A DNA stretch of 64,000 bases from Paragordius varius (lineage: Eukaryota > Nematomorpha), in the NCBI GenBank assembly GCA_964247055.1, contig OZ176053.1, positions 5,208,001 to 5,272,000 of the forward strand. The letters run 5' to 3'. Made by a program: the position numbers and the translations under genes. Below the pieces are notes generated by a model. That model searched no databases. It had not been told where the DNA came from and saw only the letters and a program-made list of their open reading frames with translations. Below are positions 39,201 to 49,751 of the stretch, piece by piece (position 1 is the first letter of the stretch; every line of letters begins with the position of its first letter).

Positions 39201-42054
39201 TTTTTTATTTTAGCAAATACCCATAAAAAATAAAAGTATCATGAGAAACTTATATAGGATAATATTTCTGACCCAATATTTTGTAGACTATGGCTACGGT
39301 CTTAACATCATGTAATAAAGTTTAACGCGGGTTGGGTCAAAAAAATAAATTTGGCAAGTTAAGTTGTACTGAATCGGACAGACGATATTAAGAATTAGAT
39401 GACGGGAGTACAAAGTTGAAAATATATTTGTGGGGCGAATGTTAAGATAAAAGAAAGAATGACAAAAATAGACCAAGTTTTTTAAATCGAGGATGAATGG
39501 ACAATTATGAGAACACTGGCAGGATTCATGCTTTAAGTCGAGGACGCCATAAAATAGTTGGCAACATATTTATAATGTGACTGTAAAAGAGGAATCATTT
39601 CAGACAAAATTTGATAGTATGATATAAATTTTTAAACAGAGTGAATGATGGCCCTCAGAATTTTAAAGTAGGGGTATGTTCTTTTGTAAAATCAAAATGA
39701 TTTATAGCAATTGGCTCTGACATTATAAAAACCCATGAAATTCAAATCATACATTAATAAATTTTATTTAATTTCCTAAAACTTTTTGATCAGGGCCAAA
39801 GTCCTTTTTCATTAGATTATAATTAAGGCAAAAATGTTTTTTATTGAGGTTAAATGTAAGTTCAAATTACTCCAAATATAAATTATTGTTTGTTAAGGGA
39901 CACAGGTTATATTTATATATTCAAATTAATTGTTGAACTTATAAGTTAAGAATCAATTTTGATACCTGTTATATGATGGAAGCGACTCAAATTTTTTGCC
40001 AACACCCGCAAACTGTGAAACCATTCGGAATCATTTCCCCAATACTTGTATTGCACTGAAAGATCTTTGACTAAAATTTGTTTACCTCCGGGCAGGTAAT
40101 GAGCAAAAGGACAATACAGAACATAATCTTTGTATTGATTAACATCGTAACAATTACCAGCACCAAAAATATTTTCATCTGATTCCACCAACGATCTTAC
40201 CAATGAAAATAACAGGTATTCATTATCAAGTACTTCTTTTGGTGCATATTTCCATAAACGGGTAAGTAGGTTGGCTCTATTCACGGCTTGCAGAGCCTGC
40301 GTATAATACCGTTTAAGTCCATATTGATCGATTACCCCTTCTCCCAAATTTTCAGTGGTACCCGCAGCACAGTTTTCCACATCCTGTTCATATTCTTCAA
40401 CGATTTTTAGAAATCTGGTTACTATATCTAATTGTTCCAAACCTCCCCCTCCCGCTCCAGTTGAATTAATTTTCATTGTACCATTTACTTTAGAGCCAGG
40501 TAATTTTACTAAGTCTGTCGAGTTATTTGAGCCATTAACATAATTTTGCAAGGGATCTGTTAGGTATGTATCTTTCATGATTCCCGGTGGTGTTGTTGTT
40601 TTTGTACTTAGGCTTGTCAAATTAGATTGATGACTCTTTTGTTTGTTATCGGACAATATTTTGTTGATAGTGTTCGAGATATTGTTTTTATGCCGTGCAA
40701 TTTGTGACGTGGTTGCCGTAATTATCGGTGTAGTATTAACATTTATTCCAGTTATACTTGTTACATTATCCATCGTCGATACTATTTTTGCCGGAGCTTT
40801 CGATGTCAAAGTTTCACGCCTAATAAGGATAGGCTTTACATCCATTTCTGGCATTCTTTTGGCCCGGCTAATTTTTCTATTTGTTTTCTTTCGCTCAAAA
40901 ATGATTCTTCGGTATGCATTGAGTTTTAGTACTCGATATATGATATTTAAATGATTAATGTGACGCGTCAAAACGGTTTTCTCATCTTGGTCAAGGTCGA
41001 GAGGTATATGTTTGATGGATGCATCAAAATTGTCATCAAGACTCTTTCGTGTTATTATTGTGGATGAATAGGCAACATTGTTTAGAGGGACAAATATAGA
41101 ATGTTGTTCGATATAACTTTTGGTTAAATTATATTGTAAAGCTTTAAGAGAATATAAATCATCCAAATTTTGAAAAAATCTTGTGTCTCTTAATGATTCA
41201 TTGGTAAATATGCTAGTAGGGGTATCAATAATTTTATTTATGTGCCTATCCTTATTCATTAGCAAATTTTTATAAATTTCAGATGTATTCATATTGGTTG
41301 AATTTAATTCCATAGATGACATATTTTTGTTTAAATTCCAAGCATAGGATGACCTTATGTGTAAAAATAGGAGGAGATATGTGATTTGTTGGATAGTGGT
41401 AGAAGTACCGATCGCTAAATATTTTGATTTACGTATTGTAAATGATAAAATTGCAAAGAAAACATTGTAAAAGTTAAGAAATAAATTCAGAGATTTGGCA
41501 ATATAGTGCTGATTATTACAACTACTTACAACTTTCCAACAACATCTTTGGGCATCTTTTTGCACAGATGTCCTATCTTTCAATATAGGCACAGATTTAA
41601 TATGATGAAAAATATGGAGGGAATCATAATATGGGATAACTATGGGAATATTCGAAATTTTATTTAGATAAAAATATATAATATTTAATTTTTTCCTCTT
41701 CACATGTTTATTTAGGAGTGATTTTAGTAAACTAACAGTATTGGTGTGACAATCACCATGCTCAATTCCAATGAATAGGAGGATGACAAAAGAAGAAAAG
41801 ATTTTTTTAAAAATCGACTGGTCAAAAACAAACGATTGATACCACCAATTGAATGTAAAAAATAATAAGTATAAGATGATGAGTCTAATTTCTTTGAAAG
41901 ACAAAACAGGCAATTTAATTCGTTTACAATTTTGGAATTTAGTATTATTATTGTTTGTTAATGAAGATTGAAGAGCAAGGCTATTACTGTCAATGGATAA
42001 AGGACGATTCTGTTGATGGAATTGTATGCCTTGTTGTCTAAAATTGATATCCAT
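22567..42054 (-). CDS. GPR158/GPR179-family class C receptor, 15 exons
   Basis: An orphan class C GPCR at the plasma membrane; vertebrate GPR158 has been reported as a metabotropic glycine receptor that works through RGS7. Exons (minus strand): 42054-39966, 31902-31719, 29203-29080, 28523-28380, 28016-27825, 27396-27328, 27263-27154, 26680-26466, 25354-25216, 24906-24801, 24504-24322, 24007-23709, 23647-23481, 23238-23032, 22874-22567. All are GT-AG with matching phases, giving about 1511 residues. Order: long N-terminal region; Cache-like ectodomain (about 560-790: EWFHSLR, WSKPYFDCGGGNIW, GIDIDLRKVDIDQCP); EGF-like and Cys-rich linker (about 790-877); seven helices (about 882-1124) with the TM3 Cys947 and loop Cys1031 (LCVTNWWDY); post-TM7 coiled coil AELKRMYEQLESMKVQN as in GPR158; long Ser/Thr tail. 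No VCPWE motifs of the vertebrate tails are seen. The ATG at 42054 is the first in the open frame. Confidence 0.95.
23032..23238 (-). CDS. GPR158-like exon 14 (tail)
   Basis: Residues about 1341-1409, acidic cytoplasmic tail with LSEEREPLIFQSEPDV and SDIIWEDDG. The IIWED piece faintly recalls the CPWE motif of vertebrate GPR158/179 tails but lacks the Cys-Pro. Confidence 0.85.
23481..23647 (-). CDS. GPR158-like exon 13 (tail)
   Basis: Residues about 1286-1340, basic start TSNKRKRINALNKQKEQ followed by a Ser/Pro/Thr-rich stretch. The donor CTAG|GTTCTT is weak; reading on would stop at once (GS then stop), so a shorter protein form ending here is possible. Confidence 0.85.
23709..24007 (-). 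CDS. GPR158-like exon 12 (coiled coil after TM7)
   Basis: Residues about 1186-1284. Begins AELKRMYEQLESMKVQNMKL, aligned with the DELKKLYAQLEIYK helix of GPR158, then a basic Ser/Arg-rich region (GYKSWRERSKMG). The following intron is only 61 bases. Confidence 0.92.
24322..24504 (-). CDS. GPR158-like exon 11 (start of cytoplasmic tail)
   Basis: Residues about 1125-1185. MYAIYKGMGNKS continues directly from the end of TM7; then a Gly-rich stretch (GKGGAPAGTAGGVGQL). The donor TCG|GTTTAT is weak but is the one that restores phase to AELKR. Confidence 0.88.
24801..24906 (-). CDS. GPR158-like exon 10 (TM7)
   Basis: Residues about 1089-1124, FFLQTYGDPDLLYIILFVHC then QLTTTALLGLIFGIK, matching the TM7 of GPR158 (HTHLTVTVTIGLLLIPK). 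Too short for an ORF search and found by homology and phase. Confidence 0.92.
25216..25354 (-). CDS. GPR158-like exon 9 (TM5-TM6)
   Basis: Residues about 1043-1088: ELAILLWGIKLSFDVRKAPS, then SKYISMAIYNEFLLSLFLNI, aligned with FLLWGVYLCYAVRTVPS and YMAVAVHNELIISAIF of GPR158. The donor GTGAGT is strong. Confidence 0.93.
26466..26680 (-). CDS. GPR158-like exon 8 (TM4 and loop 2)
   Basis: Residues about 971-1042: IAKVFRVRSAQKIKITDVD, TM4 (LIKRMGILVAFFMALCLART), and the loop Cys in LCVTNWWDYSLAI, the counterpart of CLIDRWDYMTAV. Confidence 0.95.
27154..27263 (-). CDS. GPR158-like exon 7 (TM3)
   Basis: Residues about 935-970: VIVTYPDPSVVSCTLKMWFR and GFSIAYGALLLKTW, aligned with GPR158 TM3 including the conserved Cys. 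The upstream intron is only 64 bases. Confidence 0.94.
27328..27396 (-). CDS. GPR158-like exon 6 (TM2)
   Basis: A 69-base exon, IVKASSPTLLYIFLFGALLL then YLP, matching SIRASGLILLETILFGSLLLYFP. Confidence 0.93.
27825..28016 (-). CDS. GPR158-like exon 5 (Cys-rich linker, TM1)
   Basis: Residues about 848-911: the linker CLPCAKDCDECVDYRPC, then TM1 (ILRIIILSLQCLIMCIVPVL). The Cys spacing is that of GPR158 (CLPCREGCPFCADDSPC). Confidence 0.95.
28380..28523 (-). CDS. GPR158-like exon 4 (EGF-like)
   Basis: Forty-eight codons: CVPVEGLGFRRGSYKCVCKK then GFYFPYKSREELVF, matching CMPIKGLGFVLGAYECICKAGFY. Phase 0 at both ends. Confidence 0.95.
28631..28903. mobile_element. hAT-type MITE in GPR158-like intron 3
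   Basis: The right end reads ...gtgttgacacccctg (28889-28903) and the left 'ttgtccaacatgccgctcag', the CAGGGGTGTC(C)AAC terminus of many hAT elements, with 'gcccgcg' blocks inside both ends. About 270 bases, no coding. The first bases of the left end are eroded and the 8-base target duplication is not clear. Confidence 0.65.
29080..29203 (-). CDS. GPR158-like exon 3 (ectodomain)
   Basis: Residues about 759-799: GTSGIDIDLRKVDIDQCPMQ, then GSDKCHKDSTY. It aligns with GVMKVDINLQKVDIDQC; the Asp in GIDIDL is at the position of the ligand-contacting Asp307 of human GPR158 as I recall it. Confidence 0.94.
30221..30249. repeat. (AT)n microsatellite beside the palindromic element
   Basis: AT run that directly abuts the left end of the element at 30250. 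It may be the TA-rich target into which the element inserted. Confidence 0.85.
30250..31508. mobile_element. 1.26 kb palindromic TA-flanked element
   Basis: The left end CACTGTGTGCAAAA is matched inverted by TTTTGCACACAGTG at the right, each next to TA (30248-30249 and 31509-31510), as in Tc1/mariner-type MITEs. The inverted match continues almost to the centre: for example 'gttgacaacctagtttttga' near 30347 against its complement near 31395, and 'aaaacgccatcttttgacct' on the right against its complement near 30540. Each arm is about 540 bases, around a looser centre (about 30790-30990). No transposase. It lies in intron 2 of the GPR158-like gene, so the pre-mRNA can fold into a long hairpin. 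Confidence 0.85.
31719..31902 (-). CDS. GPR158-like exon 2 (ectodomain)
   Basis: Residues about 698-757, with GYWSKPYFDCGGGNIWMMTY, the strongest ectodomain match to the family (WSPPYLECENG in human, PYFDCGGG in arthropods). The Tyr is conserved and Asp replaces human Glu271, both reported in the glycine pocket. Found only by homology; about 210 bases from the palindromic element. Confidence 0.93.
33520..34662 (+). mobile_element. Helitron-like non-autonomous element, copy 2
   Basis: Starts TCTATATATTTATAAAAATGG after A (33519) and ends ...gatttacgCTAG before T (34663). A hairpin (CTCG-GCTGC-gta-GCAGC-CGAG, about 34629-34651) precedes the end by about 10 bases, the hallmark of Helitron 3' termini. 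The interior is a direct duplication of about 490-520 bases: the 'gtgatctg...ccggaaaac' start block recurs near 33552, 34066 and 34546. No coding. Confidence 0.85.
36309..36864. mobile_element. TTAA-type MITE, family A, well bounded
   Basis: Flanked by TTAA at 36305-36308 and 36865-36868. Short end CACTTAGATTCAAATTGGGG with palindrome ggggtatctaaatacccc; long end ...gtcttgtattcgagtg. 556 bases, among the best preserved copies. Confidence 0.85.
37560..37970. mobile_element. TTAA-type MITE, family B
   Basis: The right end is clear: '...tgtaatgaagtg' then TTAA (37971-37974), with a subterminal palindrome gtggggtcgaaacactaccccac. 'atcctcatctcaaa' near 37630 matches 59220. The left end is not defined and the element may start up to 100 bases earlier. 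Confidence 0.55.
39966..42054 (-). CDS. GPR158-like exon 1 (N-terminus to Cache-like domain)
   Basis: Residues 1-696. Residues 1-240 hold several hydrophobic stretches (LIILYLLFFTFNWWYQSF, FSSFVILLFIGI, LFLNFYNVFFAILSF, ITYLLLFLHI) and no ordinary short signal peptide at the start; the fourth, followed by SSYA, looks most like a cleavable signal. Residues 250-560 are Thr/Asn/Ser-rich with N-glycosylation sites. The Cache-like part begins near LEQLDIVTRFLKIVEEYEQD and contains YTQALQAVNRANLLTRLWKY and SEWFHSLRVLAKN. An opening of 700 codons cannot be chance in such AT-rich DNA. Confidence 0.9.
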
Positions 42055-43802
42055 CGTACAACAAAAAATTTCCAAATATTTTTTATAGCACTTTTAATTT
42101 AACTTGGATTCCAAAGATAAATGATATTCCAATTTCTGTTTAAGTTTGAAGCGTAAATAGAGTTAGTTATTCACTAAGAATATCCATAAACCATTTGTCT
42201 ACTCTGTAATAATGGCAAAAGTGATGAACAATTCAACAACATTTGATGATTAATGAATACCTAATTAGATATTAATCCGTAGTATCCCAAAAAAAATTTT
42301 ATCAACAAAATTCATTTTAACGATCAAAACAGAAAACTGTATGGCAATGGAGAGAGAAAAAGTAAGGCACTAAAAATCAATCATTCTGAGTATGATAACG
42401 AAAAAATATTTTTATTCGTCTTTAAACCATATATTCCAAATCCCGAATGATAAATTATATCAATCAATGCGTTCGTTAACGGTTTTGAGCGGGAAAATGT
42501 CGAAGTTTTATCTCTAATCATACAGTTTATGGACAAATTCAAAATATTATCCATAGTTGCAAACATATTTAGAAGAGCTATATTGCAGCAATGGCTCTAC
42601 TGTATGGTATTTCATCATATGAAAGGTAAATACTAATTTTAACGTAATGTGATAAATCAATTTTTTTCTGTTTTTGTTTTTTTATTAATTATCATGGATG
42701 GGTATTAATATGTGTGATGTAACTATAAATCAATTCTGTAAAAAATATCAAATTAATCATGTTATTATATAAAAAAATAGAAAAATTATTAGAAACGTAT
42801 TTTGTGGACGACCAAACAAATAGTCAGTCGTATAAGAAGAGATCACACAAAATGTTTCGACAAAAAATGTGATGATTACAATTTGATATGATTGATGCAA
42901 CCGTAGAGAGTGATGATAGAAACAAATTTTATTTTTTATTTTTTTTTAAATTATTTTTTTTCTCTCCTCAAATTTAAATTATATTGTGGTGTTAATATGT
43001 GTGTTTTGCCTGTGATAGGATGAAATTTTTTAGTAAAAGATATTAGCAGTATATCATAATAGTGTTAGTTAGTTAGTTAGACATTGGAAATATTGGGAAT
43101 GTTAAAAGATAGATAGATATTTCATCTTTTTTTCTTTTATTCATTATAAAGGCATGCGTAGAAACTTGGTAATTTGAGAAGTATTAACAGCTAAATTGAC
43201 TAACTCTGTAATGCAAAATTATCTATTAAAAAAATTATTTCGCTTTATACTATTTTTAATGTGTGATATGCACGGTTTTTTTCAATTATTCAATTTTTTG
43301 ATTTATTGGAATTTAAAATTTGTTGTATATTTTAAAATTTAGTTATTCGTAGCGAGCAATCCATACATATTAAAACAACTAAAATTTAACGCATAAAGTA
43401 CTTCTTAACACAAGGTTTTTAAAATTTACAGTATATTTTAGCATAAGTATTCCAGCAACAAGCTTTTAATGATTATGGTGAGAAATGGTAGCAGTTATAA
43501 TAAATCTTCTTTTCAATAAAAATATATCTGCTCCACACACATATTAGACTACAATTACTTATTCTCAAAGAAATTTGTTGTATAGGAATATATTTTTTAA
43601 GAGTAATGTATACAATTAATTATATATTTTTATCTATCAATACAATGCATGATTTTTTTGGTGGAATGCAAAATCTTGCTGGTTGTACCAATGATTAATA
43701 TATATATACTTGTAATATATATTTATCAAAAAATAGCTTACTATTTTATTAATTTATAATTTCCTTTCCAACCACGCGTTTAATTTTCGCAAAAGCTAAT
43801 GC

Positions 43803-43852
<50 letters not shown>

Positions 43853-44262
43853 GCTTCAAATACTTTTAGGTTAAAATGCGGAATAATTAGGCATTTTATA
43901 TGGTAACAAATACTTATTAACTTGGGACAACTTATAATAAATATTTTATATGCGTTATGTTATATATAGTGTAATATATTTTACTCTAGGTCTCTACAAT
44001 TCGCATAGAGATAGTTTTAATTGTTTGTATCCTTTTTGTTATATTGATCGCTATTTCTCTATATATCTTGAGAGAAGTATAAAGACAAAAAAGGAGGGAC
44101 TATAAATTTTTATTTGGGAATGAATAAATGAGCAGCATTATCAATCCAACTGACACCATAAAAACTCTTAAATTTAACAGCTAATTTATTCAGATTACAA
44201 TTAGACTACTATAATGGAGCTATCAATAATAAAAAAATATGGTATACATCCATATTCAATTG
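42055..44262. other. Upstream region of the GPR158-like gene
   Basis: AT-rich with no recognisable exon. It must hold the receptor promoter, but no specific site can be named. A long AT run lies at 43805-43851. Confidence 0.5.
43805..43851. repeat. (AT)n microsatellite
   Basis: About 23 uninterrupted AT units, the longest dinucleotide run in the window. Confidence 0.95.
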
Positions 44263-44270
44263 CTCTATAG

Positions 44271-45191
44271 CAGAGACCAAACGGTCGACCGCGGTCGACT
44301 TTGTGACCGCCTGAAAATTTTCAAAAAATTTAAAAAATATTTTGGCATCGAATTTTTTTCAGCAAAATTATAATTTATTTTTCTTACTTTATTTATATTT
44401 GTGTTGAAAAAATTAACTTGTCATTAAATTTATATTCTAAACCAATCAATTATTTTATTAATATATTCATTTAATCATGTGTATTTTATTCAACTTTAAA
44501 TCATTTGTGATTTCCTTACAAATAAATTTAGCTAAAAAATAGAAGCAGGTATTCTTTAAACTTATGTTATAGTATAATTAAAAATACAGCGCAGAAAAAT
44601 GCTAAATTAAATCGTCATAGAAATCAATGGGAAGAAGATTTTTACATAAAATGATAAATGTTGTTATATAACTCCACCGTGGCTTTGCCTAAAAAAACAA
44701 ATTTGCAAAGACATTTTACTACCTTTACATGAACAATCAAAATTACAATTCAGAAATTCGCAAATCAAAAATCAAGCTTTAATAAAGCAACTAATGCTTA
44801 GAAACACTAATTGTTAAATACATCAAAAATAAATAAATTAAAAATATAGAAATCCTAATAAAAAAAACATCAATTTTCAGGACGAAGAAATTAGGAAGGT
44901 TATTAAAGTTTATGAAGCGCTGTTTAAGAATAATAAACACAAAAAAAATAGTTGAATAATAATTTTATCCCTATCTAGAAACACAATTATACGTGGAGAA
45001 AAATAATTATTTTTCTTAATATTTATCTTAAAATGACATGTGCTAGTCATCCCAATCCGTAAATACAAATATATATATACATATATATTTGCATCATTTG
45101 TGTTGAAGTGATAAGTAAATCTTTTAATACTTAATATTTATGCGTGCTCGCGTTAAATTTCCTCCCGCGGGAAAAAGACTGGTCACCCCTG
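44271..45191 (+). mobile_element. hAT element, internally deleted
   Basis: Flanked by an imperfect 8-base target duplication, CTCTATAG (44263-44270) and CCCTATAG (45192-45199). Ends CAGAGACCAAACGGTCGACC and, inverted, CAGGGGTGACCAGTC. A conserved hAT N-terminal zinc-finger remnant is readable at 44682-44716 (ALPKKTNLQRHF), with 'tgggaagaagatttttac' (WEEDFY) about 60 bases before it. The catalytic part is missing. Distinct family from the element at 51604. Confidence 0.8.
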
Positions 45192-45199
45192 CCCTATAG

Positions 45200-47355
45200 A
45201 TTTATATATTGGTTATTGTATTTCACCTCGACCAAAAGGTTTTTCACAAAGAAAGTTTTAGAAATATTTTCTCGATTTCAAACCTTCACTAATAAATTCT
45301 ATTTAAAATTAATTTAGTTTAGGTAGCTGAGATTTACACAGAAAGTAATTGAATTTATTTTAAAAACCATCTCGTTATGTAATACCTAATAAAAAAATTA
45401 CTTAATGACTAGACATAATCGCATATAAGATCAAAACTACATTTAGTTATAAAACAACTCCTATATAAACAATGTTGACCCCATAGAATCAAGGAGCACC
45501 GCACAAAATATTTTGATTTTTTAAAATTTAATCTTTAACAATGTAAAGTACAAATTTTATTGCAAGATAAAATGCAGGGATGTGATAAAATAGCGCAAAT
45601 CAGTTGCAAACCCTAATTCCCATTTAGACTGTTTATCATTTCAAATAGGAATGTAATGATTAAATGTAATAAATGGAATATGTTGTTTAGTTTTGACGAA
45701 ATCCTGTTCGTTTTTCACCTTTATGCAGTAAGGCTTTTCCTAATTTTTTTGACTGTGGGAGTATTTCAGGATACATATTTTGTGTTGAATTAGATAAAAG
45801 TTATAAATAATTATCTCATCTAATAGGGGTTATCTATATAACTCGATCATAAACTGCCAGGTTTAAATTGGATTTTATTTATAGTCTAATTATTGCATTA
45901 TTTAGCTATGATTTTTTTACCGACATATATGTAGTAAGGCTAAATAAAACCTAAGTTAAAAATCAGCATATTTATTACAACAAATCGAACGGTTTATGTG
46001 TAATCGTTTATGAACTTAAAACCACCAAAACGGTCACCTAACTTGTTAGAAGCGGAAATGCGGATCCCAACAGCATTTTTTCTAAAAAATATTAGTTATA
46101 ACCGTTTTCTTTTGTGTCAATAGATCAAATACTGTTAAAAAAGGTATTTGTTTATATAAATATAATTTATCATTAAATTTATATTTATATAAAATGCATT
46201 TAATTATTTTAATGGCTTTGAATAAAGAATTAGTAGGTTATATTTAAGATGTATGGATATACTAATTTTTTAATATTCATTATCGGAAACGGTTTTGCAC
46301 CAAAGGCTGACAAATCTCTATATATACCTAACGAATTGACCATTTCAAATCTTATTATAATTAATACCCATTTTTGTATTATCATTATTTAAATATTTTA
46401 GTGGATTCTATAACTGGTATAATATGGGTCAGTGAATGATAAATAAGGTAAAATTATTATCGAAACTTATTTAACTATTATTCACATGTTTTATTTATTA
46501 CTTTAAACAGCTAGTCAAAAGTTGCTACCGGAACGCTTTTGATTTATAAAATATTTATTTTTTAAAAGAATATCTTTTTCCATATAAGTCCCAGTAAAAC
46601 AAACGCTTAAATATTACAATATCAAAGTCCACGTTTATGGCTGCTAAAATTTATGACTTTTTTATGGCTTTTTCAAAGCAGTTAACTTGTATTGGAAAGG
46701 ACGCGCTCGCTGTATTTAAAATTCAGCTTTTTATACAATGATATAGGCATATGACCGTTTCCTTGCGTGAATTTTGTTATATATTTATATATAAATATAA
46801 AAAATATCCAACCTATTTTTTGAATTACTTTTACAACAAATGAATAAGAAATATGAGATATAAAAAATATTATTATTATTATATATTAAAAAGTAATTTA
46901 ATCAAATTAAAAGCTTTTTATATCTTTTTTTTTCACAAAATAAATTATTTACCGTCTTGTAATTATCATGATTATACAACTCTTTACAAAGAGGTAAGGC
47001 ACAAAAATCTGTAAATTATTAGGTATTGTCTTAATTTTCAGTTTCTTTATTACATATTTTAAGGTTATTAAAATTAAAATTTGAGACTTGTACCAAAGTA
47101 TGCTGAAACGAAAATATTCATTGTTTTTATTTAACTGAATAATGCTTCTAATTAAAGTGAGCCTCTTTGTCATAAACTATGTCTAAACATCAACTTAAAC
47201 TAATTAAAAAAAAATTTAGTATTAAAAAACTGATAAAATTTTTTCTATGTCAGTAAATATCAAAATCTATATAATTAAGGTACAATGTTATTTTGATATC
47301 GCGAAGACGTTCCTCTGTTTTGTGGTGGTGCAACGTAACTATTTAAATTGGTTAT

Positions 47356-47396
<41 letters not shown>
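45200..47396. other. Intergenic, nothing recognised
   Basis: AT-rich; no homology, RNA gene or bounded repeat seen. An AT run at 47358-47393 closes the stretch. Confidence 0.5.
47358..47393. repeat. (AT)n microsatellite beside a TIR element
   Basis: AT run ending a few bases before the left terminus of the element at 47399. Confidence 0.9.
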
Positions 47397-47398
<2 letters not shown>

Positions 47399-48309
47399 CT
47401 GTGCCTTAGGGTCAAAAATTTAGATTTTCTAATTTTAATATTTTAGGATAATGAAAATTACCCTCTTTCCGAATCCGAAAAAATAGGGGTTACATTTCTA
47501 TAAGTAAAATATTTTAGAAGATTTTTATCCGTTATTTGTTTTTGTTATAAAATTTTTACTTTTGAATCAAATGGGCTTAAACTTAGAATATCAATAATAA
47601 TAAACTTCCTTATTTATAGAGTAAAGCGTCTAATATGCAAAAATCATGTTTTTAAAATAAAATCAAAATTATTTAATATTTCGTAAATATTTGAATGGGA
47701 AATGTATCGGTTATGCGCAAACATAGAACTCTTAGTTGCCACACGCTCTTCAACTTTGTCTATTAATAACATGTGATCAACCGGTTCGGTACATGAAATG
47801 AAAAAATAAAATTTGAGCATTTTATGATTTATAGAAAAATATAAAAATATTTGAATTGTAAGCTTTATGATTTTTGTATAAAATTTTAGTTTTTTTATTT
47901 TAAAAATATTTATATTTCTCCATTTCTTACGGTATAATCACAGGATTTATTAAAAAGGTTAAGTAACTAGTGTGCAAAAAATTAAAGTTTTTAGACACAT
48001 CTAATGCTTTACTTTTAACATTTAAAACGCCCATTTAATTCCAAATTTTTTTTTAATTCATAAATCTGATTTTTGCAAATGCAAGCTTAGTATTTCCCCT
48101 TATATATAATTCCCAAAGTTTGAACATTTAACATAATTAAAATTTGCGTACAAAAATATCTCATAAACAGCTAAATGTCTAAAATAAGTTTGAATTTCTC
48201 ATATTTAAATTGACCCCAAATTTTTTTGGATTCGGAAAGCTGATGAATTACTATACAAAATATAAATAAAATTAAAAAAACTACATTTTTGACCCTAAAT
48301 TTGGCACAC
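47399..48309. mobile_element. TA-flanked TIR element, 0.9 kb
   Basis: The left end CTGTGCC-ttagggtcaaaaattta is matched inverted by 'tttttgaccctaaatttggcacac' at the right, each next to TA (47397-47398, 48310-48311). A second inverted pair is 'tttccgaatccgaaaaaata' (47467) and 'ttttttggattcggaaag' (48220). The layout fits a Tc1/mariner-type MITE; no transposase is readable. Confidence 0.75.
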
Positions 48310-48311
48310 TA

Positions 48312-49707
48312 ATTTCATATATATTTATATATATATGGAAACTTTGATCATATCTATCAACAAATTTAGAGAAAAATGGGGCTATCAACGCATTTATTTT
48401 AAAATGATTAAGAAGAAAAAAGATTATAACATAATTAATTTTGTGGAGATAGTAAATGATGAGGAATTACAAATAATTCAATTGTTAACTTGTCAGGATC
48501 AGGTGCATAAAATTGGGATTTATATGAAACTATAGGTAATACCGTATCATTGTGACTTTGGGGTGCTATCAGAAATTTTTTTTCTTTAAGAAATTATTTT
48601 AGATTTAAAAAAATTAGTGTTTTATAAACCAAAAAACACAACTGTTAAATTTACCCTTACGATTATACGTTTTTTTTAAAAAATAAAATTTACCAATTAA
48701 AATTTTTTAATAGATATTTTCGCTCGATAAAACATAATTTGCTTGATGTGATTGACTAATAAATTTAACTCCATTTTAATTTATATTTATTTCAATATAT
48801 ATATATATATATATATATAATTTTTTTAAAAAGATTTGTTTAAATATATATAAACAGATCATAATATGTAACCCTAAAATGAGAATCTACCAATTTAATT
48901 CTCCTTTTTGTTTGTGTAAAATATTATTTTAAGTAAAGTAAAATAATTTTACGGTTTAATAAAATTTTTGGCTGAGAAAGTTACAGATTTGATGTTTGAC
49001 CTCGGTTCTTTTTCCATAATTTGTAACGGTGATTTAAAATAAAAAATAATGTCTTTACTAATCCTACAAAAGGAAGTTTCCTGGTTCTATGCGCTTATAG
49101 AAAAAAAATAATCAAACTTACTTATCTTTAGATTAACGGAGATCTATTTTATGCAAAATTTTGTTTATTGTTTCTATTTTTTTATCTGTAAAGATATTGA
49201 TGCCGATAAGCTTATACGAAAATAAACGAACGATAAAACAAAAAAAACTATAAAAAAATAATATTCCATTTTATTTGTCCATAAAACGCGGCTCTATCAA
49301 TACAGCTTAAAATAAAAATTTACCAGTAAATTGTGATCAAAATTACAATGTAAAAAATTCTATTTGGATTTGCCTTCTGTAATATACATAAAAAAAATAA
49401 ATCTATTCCCTTATCTATTAATTTTTAGCAACAATATTTGTGGATGGAGGCAGTATGTTTAATTAAATTTAATATGAATTTGGTATATTTGATGCATTTT
49501 ATTGATTATGGCGCAATTGTTATAATTTAGATAAATTCATTAACTAATATATGCAATATTATAATTTTATTTATAAAGTTATAAATTTTGTCTTTTTTTT
49601 ATTTTTATAGTTTTTTTATTAGTTTTGGATAAGTTATTAAAGAATTTTTGGCATTGATTCTACATGGACTTACAATATAATTAAATAATATGGATATTAA
49701 ATATTTT

Positions 49708-49751
<44 letters not shown>

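Larger units (their letters stand above)
31903..39965 (-). other. GPR158-like intron 1 (8 kb)
   Basis: The longest intron. Contains Helitron copy 2 (33520-34662), a family A MITE (36309-36864) and family B (37560-37970). The rest (31903-33510, 34670-36300, 36870-37550, 37980-39960) is AT-rich with no exon or bounded element recognised. Confidence 0.8.

Noticed and set aside
40355-40954. Plus-strand open frames over the receptor's first exon
   Set aside because: They are antisense shadows of a clearly coding exon and show no homology.
42054-42075. Receptor start seven codons upstream of the first ATG
   Set aside because: The open frame extends to a TTG at 42075, but a TTG start is not expected in an animal gene; the ATG at 42054 was used.
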